NCBI GenBank assembly: GCA_034440615.1
Contig: JAOTOM010004684.1
Location: 141,501-205,500, forward strand
DNA length: 64,000 nucleotides
Direction of reading: 5' to 3'
From: Ashinkailepas kermadecensis
Lineage: Eukaryota; Arthropoda; Thecostraca; Neolepadidae
The notes beneath the pieces are model-generated. The model was not told where the DNA came from. It made no database searches and saw only the letters and a program-made list of their open reading frames with translations. The position numbers were made by a program, and so were the translations under genes. The number at the start of each line of letters is the position of its first letter. Position 1 is the first letter of the stretch. Positions 46,597 through 57,826 of the stretch are shown in pieces.

Positions 46597-47934
46597 TGGT
46601 GCAGTGGCGCTGTGGTGCCCGCAGCGGCCCCGCTGCACCACTGCACCACTGCCCCCTGGACCCCAGCGGCTTCAGCATCCCCACTGTGTTCACCGTGGCC
46701 AGTAGCGCCTCTTCTGTGACTTTTCGATTGGCGACCCGTGAGCTAAACTATAGATTTTCGATGCAGTTAAGTCACTTCGAAATCCCCCCCCTCCCCATGT
46801 GTTAGTTTCAGCAACACTAGATAGAGTTCACTGTGAATCTGCTAACTCACAGTGAACTGTCAAACAGGCTTGGTCACCAGTACACCCAATGCTCTTCCCC
46901 CAATCCCCAGTGTACCCACGACCCCTGCCTCTTGAACCCTGTTGTCCTCAGCAACAGTGTATTCCTCGCCTATTCTCAGTGCACCAGTGCACCTCAGTCC
47001 CCTATCTCATGCAGCTTCCCCAAGGTCCCCTATCTAAGGCACCTTCCCCAGGGTTCTCACTGTCATCAGCAACAGTGTGCTCTTCCCATGTCCCCAGTGT
47101 ACGGACTGCCCCTACCCCATGGTCCTCATTGTCCTCATTGTCCTCAGCAACATCCCTGTCTTCTGTGCAACACCATATAGTGTTAAAATGTTTCAAAGCT
47201 GGGGTGGCTGCCCTGCCCACCCTCCCGCTCCGGAAACCCCGAACACCTAATGCTGACCATTTCCGGGTACCATGCGAAGCGGCACCACCTCCACTGGCTG
47301 GCGTCACTGTGATGGTCTGGAGCGCTGCTATGTAGGATGGACGTGCTGTCAACTGCACGGCTGTCGGCCAGCAGTTACACTTCGGAGGCACCGGCTTCTT
47401 GCCACGTGCACAAGCCGGCTAACCCCAACAGTGGAAGAAGTGAAAACTGCGGTATGTGTGAATATTTCCTAATGCCTCACGAAGCTGGCGCCGGATCTAC
47501 AGAGGCCACACACTAACCACCAGCGCACAGCCTTTCTGAAATTCAAGCGCTAGCCTTGAGCTTCTCCAGGCGTTGCAGCCAATCGCATTTGACTGACGTT
47601 CGAGCTGGTTCGTGTGCAGAGAAACCGGTGTGGCGTCCGTGTTACATATCAGCCAAATCCCCCACCGGGTCTGGTGATGTCATCACTTACATCGTGGTCT
47701 GATGGACCGATGAGGCCCGTGCCACTCGGTCCGCCGCGCTGACCTGACCCACGCTGACCTGACCGCCGCGCTGACCTGACCTCGGACGTCCACGGCACGT
47801 TCACCGTCAATCCTCCTGCGCTCATCCTGTTTGATAATGCAAAATATACTGCACGATCGCCTGGGCATGGAACGCACAAGAGCTACAACTTCACAGCCCC
47901 CGGCACAGTAGTTGACGCGTGTCCAGCGCACCAC
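46597..47934. other. Putative intron sequence; loose repeats
   Basis: At 46870-47160 there are poorly conserved repeats with CCCCAGTGTAC and GTCCTCAGCAACA. A small hairpin (GTTCACTGTGA with TCACAGTGAAC) lies at about 46827-46857. No exon recognised. Confidence 0.45.
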
Positions 47935-48019
47935 TTCGCCCGCGACCAATCGGAGTGAGAGATTGGCGACGCTACATGACTCAACGGTCGACGTGTCGTA
48001 AAAACCAATAACCAACCAA
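47935..48019 (+). mobile_element. SINE family 2, 5'-truncated copy with 12-bp target duplication
   Basis: Starts TTCGCCCGCGACCAATCGG, lacking the tRNA head, and ends in AACCAATAACCAACCAA. CCAGCGCACCAC stands on both sides (47923-47934 and 48020-48031). The body is nearly identical to 24938-25029. The 22-bp array begins immediately after the right duplication. Confidence 0.9.
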
Positions 48020-48031
48020 CCAGCGCACCAC

Positions 48032-48464
48032 ATTATACTTATTGGTACGCCACAGTATGCCTATTGGTACGCCACATTATGCCTATTGGTACGCCACAGT
48101 ATGCCTATTGGTACGCCACAGTATGCCTATTGGTACGCCACATTATGCCTATTGGCACGCCACATTATGCCTATTGGTACGCCACATTATACCTATTGGT
48201 ACGCCACAGTATGCCTATTGGTACGCCACATTATGCCTATTGGTACGCCACATTATGCCTATTGGTACGCCACAGTATGCCTATTGGTACGCCACATTAT
48301 GCCTATTGGTACGCCACATTATGCCTATTGGTACGCCACATTATACCTATTGGTACGCCACAGTATGCCTATTGGTATACTACATTATATGTATTGGTAT
48401 ACCACACTATGCTTATCGGCATACCACATTGTACCTATTGGTATACCACATTATACCTATTGGC
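48032..48464 (+). repeat. Minisatellite, 22-bp unit
   Basis: About 20 copies built on TTGGTACGCCACATTATGCC, with more divergent copies at the right end. Three frames stay open with the same repeated peptide, as expected for a 22-bp unit. Confidence 0.97.
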
Positions 48465-48474
48465 AACTTAATTT

Positions 48475-49018
48475 TCGGGGTGGAAGGATAGTCAAGAGCA
48501 AGGATACGGGTGCAGTGACTCGGAGGCGGGAGGCTAGTCAAGAGCAAGGATCTGGGTGCAGTGACTTGGGGGCGGGAGGCTAGTCAAGAGCAAGGATCTG
48601 GGTGCAGAGACTCGGGGTGGGAGGCTAGTCACGAGCAAGGATCTGGGTGCAGTGACTTGGGGGCGGGAGGCTAGTCAAGAGCAAGGATCTGGGTGCAGTG
48701 ACTTGGGGGCGGGAGGCTAGTCACGAGCAAGGATCTGGGTGCAGTGACTTGGGGGCGGGAGGCTAGTCACGAGCAAGGATCTGGGTGCAGTGACTTGGGG
48801 GCGGGAGGCTAGCCAAGAGCAAGGATATTGGTGCAGTGACTCGGGGTGGGAGGCTAGTCACGAGCAGTGATCTGGGTGCAGTGACTCGGGGTGGGAGGCT
48901 AGTCAAGAGCAAGGATCTGGGTGCAGTGACTTGGGGGTGGGAGGCTAGTCACGAGCAAGGATCTGGGTGCAGTGACTAGTGGCTGGGGGGCTAGTCACGT
49001 GCAGTGATCTGGGTGCAG
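48475..49018 (+). repeat. Minisatellite, about 46-bp unit
   Basis: About a dozen copies with GGGAGGCTAGTCACGAGCAA and GGATCTGGGTGCAGTGACT cores. Confidence 0.95.
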
Positions 49019-49497
49019 TGCAAGTGACTGGGGGACTGGGTGCAGTGATCTGGGTGCAGTGACTCGGGGTGGGAGGCTAGTCACGAGCAGTGATCTGGGT
49101 GCAGTGCAAGTGACTGGGGGACTGGGTGCAGTGATCTGGGTGCAGTACAAGTGACTGGGGGACTGGGTGCAGTGATCTGGGTGCAGTGCAAGTGACTGGG
49201 GGACTGGGTGCAGTGATCTGGGTGCAGTGCAAGTGACTGGGGGACTGGGTGCAGTGATCTGGGTGCAGTGCAAGTGACTGGGGGACTGGGTGCAGTGATC
49301 TGGGTGCAGTACAAGTGACTGGGGGACTGGGTGCAGTGATCTGGGTGCAGTAAAAGTGACTGGGGGACTGGGTGCAGTGATCTGGGTGCAGTGCAAGTGA
49401 CTGGGGGACTGGGTGCAGTGATCTGGGTGCAGTGCAAGTGACTGGGGGACTGGGTGCAGTGATCTGGGTGCAGTACAAGTGACTGGGGGACTGCGGC
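49019..49497 (+). repeat. Minisatellite, 41-bp unit
   Basis: About 11 copies with the core AGTGACTGGGGGACTGGGTG and CAGTGATCTGGGTGCAGT. It shares GATCTGGGTGCAGTG with the 46-bp array to its left, and one 46-bp-type unit stands inside it (about 49060-49110), so one array grew out of the other. Confidence 0.95.
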
Positions 49498-49919
49498 GGA
49501 GCGAGGATGCCCAGACCAATGTTCAGGTGTGATTGCTTTAGATCGCTTTTGAAGGTTTTCTTAGTAGACCCAAGTAAATTCACGCTATGTTGCATTTCGT
49601 TACTGCGTTTCTGTAGACTTATCAGAAGTCCAGGACGGAGGACTTCAGTAAATTTCAATTGTTGCAGGCCCACGGCATACAATCCAATGCACATCCGTAG
49701 GAATACAAGTTGAAAGAATATCTGGCTCAGACATATCCAGCTGCACGTGCCACGCAGCTTGCGTTAGTTCACCGCTGGGACTAAAATATTTCAAAGGACT
49801 ACACAGTCTTGAGTCGGTAATCTTCTGGTCAGGGCTACGGCATGATCACCGAAGCAGCCTGAACCTCGCGCTAAGCCATGTGCTAAATCGAAAAGCCACC
49901 GGAAGGGTTAGGAGCGGCA
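49498..49919. other. No recognisable feature
   Basis: Spacer between arrays in the putative intron. Confidence 0.4.
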
Positions 49920-50107
49920 TTGGGAGTGCCATGTTGGCCGCTACAATGTCATGTTGGGAGTGCCATGCCACCGCTGGGAGTGCCATGTTGGCCGCTACAA
50001 TGTCATGTTGGGAGTGCCATGTTGGCCGCTACAATGTCATGTTGGGAGTGCCATGTTGGCCGCTACAATGTCATGTTGGGAGTGCCATGTTGGCCGCTAC
50101 AATGTCA
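49920..50107 (+). repeat. Minisatellite, 34-bp unit
   Basis: Five full copies plus one short copy of GGGAGTGCCATGTTGGCCGC and TACAATGTCATGTT. Confidence 0.95.
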
Positions 50108-51410
50108 GGGATTGTTGCAAGGGCCTATGCGAATGGTTTGAGCTTTGCAGTAAAAGACGCAAGAACGTCGAAAGCGTGTGCGGGAGGGGACAAATACTTC
50201 ACTAAGTTAGTTCATTCCCAGCAACGTCCATGGGGTTAATGGCTAACGGTCCCCAAAAGTTGGCCCATGACCCACGTGCATCGGCGTTACTGCTGGTTTC
50301 GAATCGGGAGGGAGAGGTCTTTAGGCGATTTTTCGATGCAACCCCATAAACGTAATGTTGAGTTTCAGGAAATGTAGGGAATGCGCCCTCCTCGCCCCTG
50401 CGATGGTGACGCGCATACACTCGTGCTCCTCCCCTCCTGTTGCTACGCCCATAATCATAGTACTTGTCTGCAGTGATACCATTGTGATTTTTGCATTACC
50501 AACGAGTTTCATCAGCTACAATTTGTTGTTGAACTTCGTAGTGATATGTGTGTCGAAGGGAATCAGTTCAGTCTGGCGCACCAAAATGCATTGAAGCTTA
50601 CATCTCTCCCCAGCCACGAATAATAACATAACAACTTGGTGAGACACCTTGTTGGCAGGGGCAGGGGAAAGGGGAGATCTCAAGCGAGGCCTGTCGATTG
50701 CTCTCTGTAGACTTGACAGCAGTTTTGACATGCTTATCGATGCACTCATCCCGAGACACAGCACGTTATGTCAAATACAACACTAACGTGCAGGCATTCG
50801 AACAAAATGGTCTCCGGTGTGGCGGCGAAATAATTGCCGTGGAAAGCCTCATCCATCACACCGTACCACCCCAGAGGAACTGGCATTAAAACAACACGCG
50901 CAAGGCCTGCACCCCTCGCTGTAAATGCTACACATTTAAAGGGAATAAACGTTTTTGTGGATTACTCTAGCTACCATATATGTTTTCTCAATGTTAGCCA
51001 ATCAAAAAGATGAGGTCTAAAAAGCTGAAGTGAGATGCTTAGAAACAAGGCGAGGAGATGCTTATTTGCATTTCGACGTTTTTGGTACTGTACTCCAGTG
51101 GCATATACGCTCCTTCATCCGTCACTGAATTGTCCGTAAGACAAATACTGCTCAGTTGCAGGTAGGTTTTAAAAAGGCCACACAACGCTCCCATTTCCGC
51201 CACAGATGTTGTGCTGTCGCATCTCTGAATGATCCAGGTGTAAATAAAGAGGTATTCGCTGGACAATGAGGCTAAGGAAGCCACCTCAGAGCGATGAATA
51301 TATTCATGCGGGAAATCAGCATAGACTAAGCAATGAGATTTTACGCATGGGTCGCTTTATTTTTCAATGTGGTGGAACCACAAGCTCATGCAAATTGCAA
51401 TGCGCACCAC

Positions 51411-51416
<6 letters not shown>
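50108..51416. other. No recognisable feature
   Basis: Mixed sequence in the putative intron; no exon recognised. Confidence 0.4.

Positions 51417-51472
<56 letters not shown>
51417..51472. repeat. (TA)n microsatellite
   Basis: Pure TA run, followed by TA-rich sequence to about 51530. Confidence 0.97.
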
Positions 51473-51476
<4 letters not shown>

Positions 51477-52970
51477 TTTAAATATATATATATTAAATAT
51501 ACTAAAATATAAATGTATATAAATATGTATAAATAGTCCGTTTCTACTGTCATGAAGACGACTAATATTCCTTCTTGTGTATAATAATCATGTAAGTTTA
51601 TTATGCAATCGCCTTGTCATTCTTAATTTGGTGTGGTAGACAACTAGATTGTCAACAACTTTGAAGCTTAAATTTAGCCAGTTCGAGCCGTATTCAACGA
51701 AATAATTTTCGTGCCCTGATTTCAGCTGATCTGGACAGCGCAATGTATATATTCAGTATATTATTGTACAAAAACGTTCATTCTTCACATGAGCGCATCG
51801 ATAGGTGAAAGCGAGAATACACGAAGGAGCCATCACACCATATGAATTGCATAGGGGAAATCTACGCAAGCTTAAGTCTGTAATTGACCTAAGCCCTCCC
51901 ACAGAATGGCGCTACAACAAGTCCATGTTTATTCCTTTGTTTCATGACGCGTTGTTGCAGAGGTGTAGGCCTCGCAAAGACGCTGTAGTCACCAGCCGCT
52001 CAAGGTGATTTTTATTATAATTCAAGAATGACTCACTCACTCCACCACGTGGCTTGTATTAAGATACACCACAGCATTGAAGGAGCTCCGGAAAGGTTGC
52101 ATGACTTCGATAAAATGCCACTGATTGCATCAAAGGCTGATAATAAACCCGTAGTACCAGGGACAATATAGGTTGTTATTCGTTTATGCGATAAAAAACT
52201 AATAACATGTCCGTAAGCTTCCCTTTCCTGCTTCGGCAGCTGGTGATGGTGTTCAATCCAGTGCCAACACCCATACAAATTTCCCTCTAGCTTAAGACAA
52301 TGGTAATGAAGCCACTTTATTATTACTAATATGCGTCTAAGCAAAGTAGAAATAGACCAGAAGTAGGATTTAGCAGTAATTCTGACCAGAACATAAGTGG
52401 CCTGCTCTCACTCATTGAACTGTGCTAGCTTTATGATGTATCTCCAGTATCCATAAATACATAACTGCAGTGATTTCAAGCCATTTGTGTCGTCACCTCC
52501 CTCAGAACATATGACAAGGCAAACATTATTACAACATTGGTACTCGGCAGAATATGAGCAGTAGGCAGTTCGAGCAGCAAGTTCTTCGAGAAACTGCTAT
52601 TTTTGCAGCGTACATGCACATTGGCTTCAGAATGTGCTGGGTGGCGGTTAGGATTATGCCACACGTTTATAAAGAAACTTCACGAAGCCCTTATTGGATA
52701 TTTATTAATGTTAGTCTGGAACCTGAAGGCCAACATAAAATGTACATTTATTAACCGAGGGGTTTCATATAACATTTTTGTTATTGCGCTATCCTAGTGT
52801 TACATTCGGAAGCATGAAAATTCGCATGGAAAAAGTAAAATCAAATCATCAAAGACAGCCTTGTCAGCTCTCCCCTACGTTACATTTATCCAGTAGTTAG
52901 CAAGAGCAAATTGTCGCATGATTAAATATTAATGTGATCTACGCTAGCGACCAGGCATCCTTTATGATTG
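51473..52970. other. No recognisable feature
   Basis: AT-rich sequence. A 103-codon minus-strand frame at 52033-52344 has no motif I can assign. Confidence 0.4.
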
Positions 52971-53018
52971 CAAATTAGCTCAATCATACAGGCATTCCTT
53001 CATGATTGAGCTAATTTG
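52971..53018. repeat. Perfect 17-bp inverted repeat
   Basis: CAAATTAGCTCAATCAT at 52971-52987 pairs fully with ATGATTGAGCTAATTTG at 53002-53018, loop 14 bases. CAGGCAT-C-CTT-ATGATTG occurs directly repeated at its left side and in its loop. Confidence 0.88.
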
Positions 53019-53432
53019 ATTAAAGTTTACGAACCCAGTTGTGTGGTGTTTGCCCACTCAGTGTATTCCTGCGCAGTAAGCTGTTCTTTTTCTCATAGCT
53101 ACAAAACATTAGGCTATCATATTTTTAGTTACTAGTGTAAAATTGAGCATGCTCAAAATTCCTCTAACAGGAACTGCAACACAATGTCATGTGATGTGCT
53201 GCAATGTGAGATCTCGTCACGTTCAAAACGTGTTTTCAATGCTGCTAGATCTCTCCGTTAGGATGCGATGTCGAGTCGCCACGCCCTTGCACTGGGGAAG
53301 GTGGCGAAATGTCGTGCACAGACGACGGTTAAAAAGCGTGCACGTCACATGGTATATTGTGGTCAAATGGCAGATCAAATCCGCTACCGTATCCCCAGGC
53401 TGTGTGCATTTTAGAGTTACTAATTTTTGCAT
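53019..53432. other. No recognisable feature
   Basis: Short unrecognised stretch before dispersed element C. Confidence 0.4.
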
Positions 53433-53600
53433 GCATTTACTGTTAGATGCGAGCCTTGCATGTGGGGTCTGTTGAAACTGCTGTCGTAATCAACAGGATA
53501 TTCGAAGCACAAGTGCAACCTATATTATGTGCATATTTTCACTGTTTCATACTCTGCAAGCGCAAAGTGATACACCACAGCTGCGTTGTCTGGTATTGCA
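53433..53600 (+). mobile_element. Dispersed element C, copy 1, next to a 24-bp array
   Basis: Co-linear with 55846-56000: CGAGCCTTGC, TAATCAACAGG, AAGCACAAGTGC, GTGCATATTTTCACTGTTTCAT and CTGCAAG-GCAAA. It ends about 30 bp before the 24-bp array. Non-coding; family unknown. Confidence 0.75.
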
Positions 53601-53629
53601 AGGTACGGGATAGCGCATACTCGCGCATG

Positions 53630-54345
53630 GGGTATTGGGCTGGGGCGCGACTGGGGTACTGGGCTGCGGCGCGGCTGGTGTATTGGGCTGGGGCGCGGCT
53701 GGGGTACTGGGCTGCGGCGCGGCTGGGGTACTGGGCTGGGGCGCGGCTGGGGTATTGGGCTGGGGCGCGGCTGGGGTACTGGGCTGGGGCGCGGCTGGGG
53801 TACTGGGCTGGGGCGCGGCTGGGGTACTGGGCTGGGGCGCGGCTGGTGTATTGGGCTGGGGCGCGGCTGGGGTACTGGGCTGGGGCGCGGCTGGGGTATT
53901 GGGCTGGGGCGCGGCTGGGGTACTGGGCTGGGGCGCGGCTGGGGTACTGGGCTGGGGCGCGGCTGGGGTACTGGGCTGGGGCGCGGCTGGGGTACTGGGC
54001 TGGGGCGCGGCTGGTGTATTGGGCTGGGGCGCGGCTGGTGTATTGGGCTGGGGCGCGGCTGGGATAATGGGCTGGGGCGCGGCTGGGGTACTGGGCTGGG
54101 GCGCGGCTGGTGTACTAGGCTGGGGTGCGGCTGGGGTACTGGGCTTGGGCGCGGCTGGGGTACTAGGCTGGGGTGCGGCTGGGGTACTGGGCTGGGGCGC
54201 GGCTGGTGTATTGGGCTGGGGCGCGGCTGGTGTATTGGGCTGGGGCGCGGCTGGGGTACTGGGCTGGGGCACGGCTGGGGCGCGGCTGGGGTACTAGGCT
54301 GGGGTGCGGCTGGGGTACTGGGCTGGGGCGCGGCTGGGGTACTGG
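53630..54345 (+). repeat. G-rich minisatellite, 24-bp unit
   Basis: About 30 copies of GGGGTACTGGGCTGGGGCGC plus GGCT. Each unit has three to four runs of three or more G on the plus strand. All frames are open for 200-320 codons because 24 is a multiple of three. Confidence 0.97.
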
Positions 54346-55845
54346 AGACCTGGACAGGTCGCGGTCTGCTTGGCCAGTTTGTGTTCGGAATATGGGAGAG
54401 CTCAAATGGCTTAAAATGTAACATTGCTGATATGTCAGACGTTATCGATTTGCATAGATGCATACCATTTGTGATATCACTTGAGGATTACTCTGCAACA
54501 ACCATAATACAAATTGTCTTCGTTAGATCAAATTTGCGTACTTAATATTTTAAGCCCTTCTGGTACGATATCAATCGCGTTGTGGGTGATATTTTGATCT
54601 AAATTTCAGGCACAACTTATGTTTTCAGCTGTTGATCCAATGACGCCTTCCGTAGTCTCATCCACCAAACATGGTTATCATCCAGTATAAAATTATTTCG
54701 AGAAAGGTTTAAAATCGCTGCGCACTTTTGCCCCTATCCAATAACAAACACGGGGACAAGTTCTGCTTCACGGCTTCACCTACCATCCGTGCTAATGTGC
54801 GTAGTATTGCTTTGTAAATAGCTGATGTTTGACCATGGAAGATAAACATCTTTATAGCGTTTAGGCATGCTTCAGATCCATCTACACACCAACAGGACAT
54901 TATATTTGCACTGGAATACATCTTCTGCGTGTCATTGCTGATACGTTATCCCGCCTAAGCTGGACGGACAAAAATAGGGAAAGTTGTCCGGTAGCACGCA
55001 ACGTGATACCAACCAATCACCAGTCCCATTTTGATCGATGTTCCAGGGCCGACATTGGCTGTTCCAGAGCAGATAGCCGGCCGGCCAGAAGGCGTTTGCC
55101 CGATCTCGTGTTAATTACTGCATCCGTGACAAATAAAAGCACTTGGCTACACCAGCATCTGAATCTCTGAGCCATCCATCAATCGCCGATAGTGGTGTAA
55201 CACCGGACTGTCACGCCATCGTGGCTGACACATGGCGTGCGCGGGCGACCACCGTGCGGAGGCGTCCCGCCTATCGCATACATGTGTCCCCCTCTGTGTC
55301 GGCGTCACCGGCTGGCCATGGAGCCGGCTCACGCCGCCACCGCTTCCGCTTCAGATAAACCTTCCAGATCGCGTCTATATCAGAATGTTTGCCACCAAGC
55401 TTTGGCCGTGGGGCAGATAGGGACAAACAGCATTACCTTGACTGGCTGTGATGCGATTGTGCTTCGTGGATTGTAGCCGTGACTTTGCTGTCAAACCCAG
55501 TGCCGAATCACAGAAACTCGGCCAATTACACACCCAACCGGAAGATGCAATGACCCAGCTTGGGTCAAAAGGGGTCGGAGCATCGCGTCGACATGAGGCG
55601 TGAGCCCGCCGGTATTGATCGTGAACTGGGGATGTCTGTTTACGCCGATGTTAGATGATGGGTGTTTCCCGACCATTTTTTAAGCACAAACATGTGACAT
55701 ACCAGATCTTTCATAGCGGAGTCATGTCACTATGCATCACGATTGCACGGTTAGCACCTAGCAGGTGAAAAGTGGATCTGTCCTTGGTTACCTCTCTGTA
55801 GCAAATTATTGGCACTTAACGAGCAGCCGCTGACACCAATCTACC
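54346..55845. other. No recognisable feature
   Basis: Mixed sequence in the putative intron. No exon or repeat recognised. Confidence 0.4.
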
Positions 55846-56000
55846 GTTAGAAACGAGCCTTGCGTGTGGGTCCTATTTAAACTGTTGTCCTAATCAACAG
55901 GTTATGCCAAGCACAAGTGCGGCCTCATCTGTATTTTGTGCATATTTTCACTGTTTCATGTACTGCAAGTGCAAAATTGTACATCATATTCATGAGACCG
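55846..56000 (+). mobile_element. Dispersed element C, copy 2, upstream of a 22-bp array
   Basis: Matches 53433-53600 along its length. The array that follows starts about 220 bp later and its unit shares GGGGTAC and a GGG run with the 24-bp unit beside copy 1. Confidence 0.75.
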
Positions 56001-56223
56001 ACCATAATATTCCACCACATAATTTTTGTGAAGACCACAATCTTCTCAGCTATTTAACTCCCTCATGCAGACAGAAATACGGGTGTCCACTCTGGCAGAA
56101 GCGCGAGTGGAGAAGGGCACAGCACTGGAAGCGGGGTGGTAAGCTTATAGTAAAACTATGTCGCTAGCCTACCTTTTCTTGGTGCTGACCAACACGAATA
56201 CTCAGAGGCGCCGTCAGCGGGTG
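56001..56223. other. Spacer between element C and the array
   Basis: No feature recognised. Confidence 0.35.
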
Positions 56224-57029
56224 CACGCGGCAGTCCAGCGGGGTACACGGGGCAGCCGAGCGGGGTACACGTGGCAGCCGAGCGGGGTACACGGGGCAGT
56301 CCAGCTGGGTACACGGGACAGCCGAGCGGGGTACACGCGGCAGTCCAGCTGGGTACAGTGGCAGAGCTGGGTACACGGGGCAGCCGAGCGGGGTACACGT
56401 GGGGCAGCCGAGCGGGGTACACGGGACAGCCGAGCGGGGTACACGGGACAGCCGAGCCGGGTACACGAGGCAGCCGAGCGGGGTACACGCGGCAGTCCAG
56501 CTGGATACACGCGGCAGTCCAGCGGGGTACACGGGGCAGCCGAGCCGGGTACACGGGGCAGCCGAGCGGGGTACACGGGACAGTCGAGCGGGGTACACGT
56601 GGCAGTCCAGCTGGGTACACGGGGCAGCCGAGCGGGGTACACGGGGCAGTCCAGCTGGGTACACGGGACAGCCGAGCGGGGTACACGGGGCAGCCGAGCG
56701 GGGTACACGGGGCAGCCGAGCCGGGTACACGGGGCAGCCGAGCGGGGTACACGGGACAGCCGAGCGGGGTACACGGGGCAGCCGAGCGGGGTACACGGGA
56801 CAGCCGAGCGGGGTACACGGGACAGCCGAGCCGGGTACACGGGGCAGCCGAGCGGGGTACACGCGGCAGTCCAGCTGGATACACGCGGCAGTCCAGCGGG
56901 GTACACGCTGGACCCGCTCGGCTGCCACTTATACACGCGGATACACGCGGCAGTCCAGCGGGGTACACGGGGCAGCCGAGCGGGGTACACGGGGCAGCCG
57001 GGCGGGGTACACGGGACAGCCGAGCTGGG
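56224..57029 (+). repeat. GC-rich minisatellite, 22-bp unit
   Basis: About 36 copies of ACACGGGGCAGCCGAGCGGG plus GT, with variants CAGTCCAGCTGGGT and CAGCCGAGCCGGGT. A non-repeat insert lies at about 56909-56940. Six frames stay open over 250-430 codons. Confidence 0.97.
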
Positions 57030-57639
57030 TGTTGGCCTGTCGCCGACTGCCGGGTCTGCGGTGTGACGTGACCACGTCCGGCGGGCCAGATCGGTCTCGA
57101 CGCCCGCTCAGCCCACTCGAGCGTGGTGGAGCGTGTGACGTGATTCATCCCAGGTAGCCGCGTGCGCGTCCGCGCGTCCGTCGTCCGCACCGTCGACTGC
57201 ATGCGACGACCGGCGCTCGTGCGAGCTGCCGCCGACAGCGCCCGGCGCCGCTCTTCGGACATGTGGAGCGGTACAGCCAGATGGTGCAGTTTGCGGCGAT
57301 CGCGTGGCATGCAAGCCAGCGGAAAAAGTCGGCGGAGTGTTTGTTTTCTCCTGGCAATGCGAACAAAACCACAGATGTGACGTGTCGGCTCATCTCCCGC
57401 CGTGATTCCAGTCGAGTAAGTTCGCTGAGGAGCCGGTTGCACCGGTGTGGACGACACCCGATGGGGCGGGGCAGAGGTGATCGGGTACAGACCATATGCG
57501 GGGTAGCATTGGCGACTTTGGTCAGGCGCGGGTAGCGGTTGGTTGGTTTGCTCCGGCAGAGTTCAGGGTTAGCATCTGGCTAGGTGCAATGAAGCCTGAT
57601 CATGTGCAAAGAGGACAGTGTTGTTTTGTGCGACAGAGG
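57030..57639. other. CpG-rich unassigned sequence
   Basis: GC- and CpG-rich to about 57500 with overlapping open frames on both strands. No conserved protein motif recognised. Confidence 0.4.
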
Positions 57640-57826
57640 ATGCAGGCGTTCCAGTGGGTGCGTGTAACAGACGAGGAAATTTTGCCCGTCGCATGTGTCG
57701 ACCGGATGATTTATTTTCAAGCTTATGACAGTCACAGCCGCTGTTTGATTCAGCATCGGGTAGTGACAGCAATTAGGGATGAAGGAGAAGTTCGTTCAAG
57801 CGTGGGTATTTGAGAACACACGAAAG
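57640..57826 (+). mobile_element. Dispersed element B, copy 2
   Basis: GATGCAGGCGTTCCAGTGGG once, then CAGACGAGGAAATTTTGCCC, CTTATGACAGTCACAGC, GATTCAGCATCGGGTAGTGA and GTTCAAGCGTGGGTATTTGA as in 41389-41724. Confidence 0.8.

Noticed and set aside
52033..52344. Second Penelope-like fragment
   Set aside because: A few words loosely recall the N-terminal part of Penelope RT, but no hallmark motif is present in any frame.
53525..57457. Long repetitive proteins (up to 433 codons) across the 24-bp and 22-bp arrays
   Set aside because: Open in up to six frames, no domain, no splice or start context. Explained by the repeat unit.
57162..57535. Another CpG-island first exon
   Set aside because: GC-rich and open in places, but no conserved peptide and no convincing splice donor pattern.
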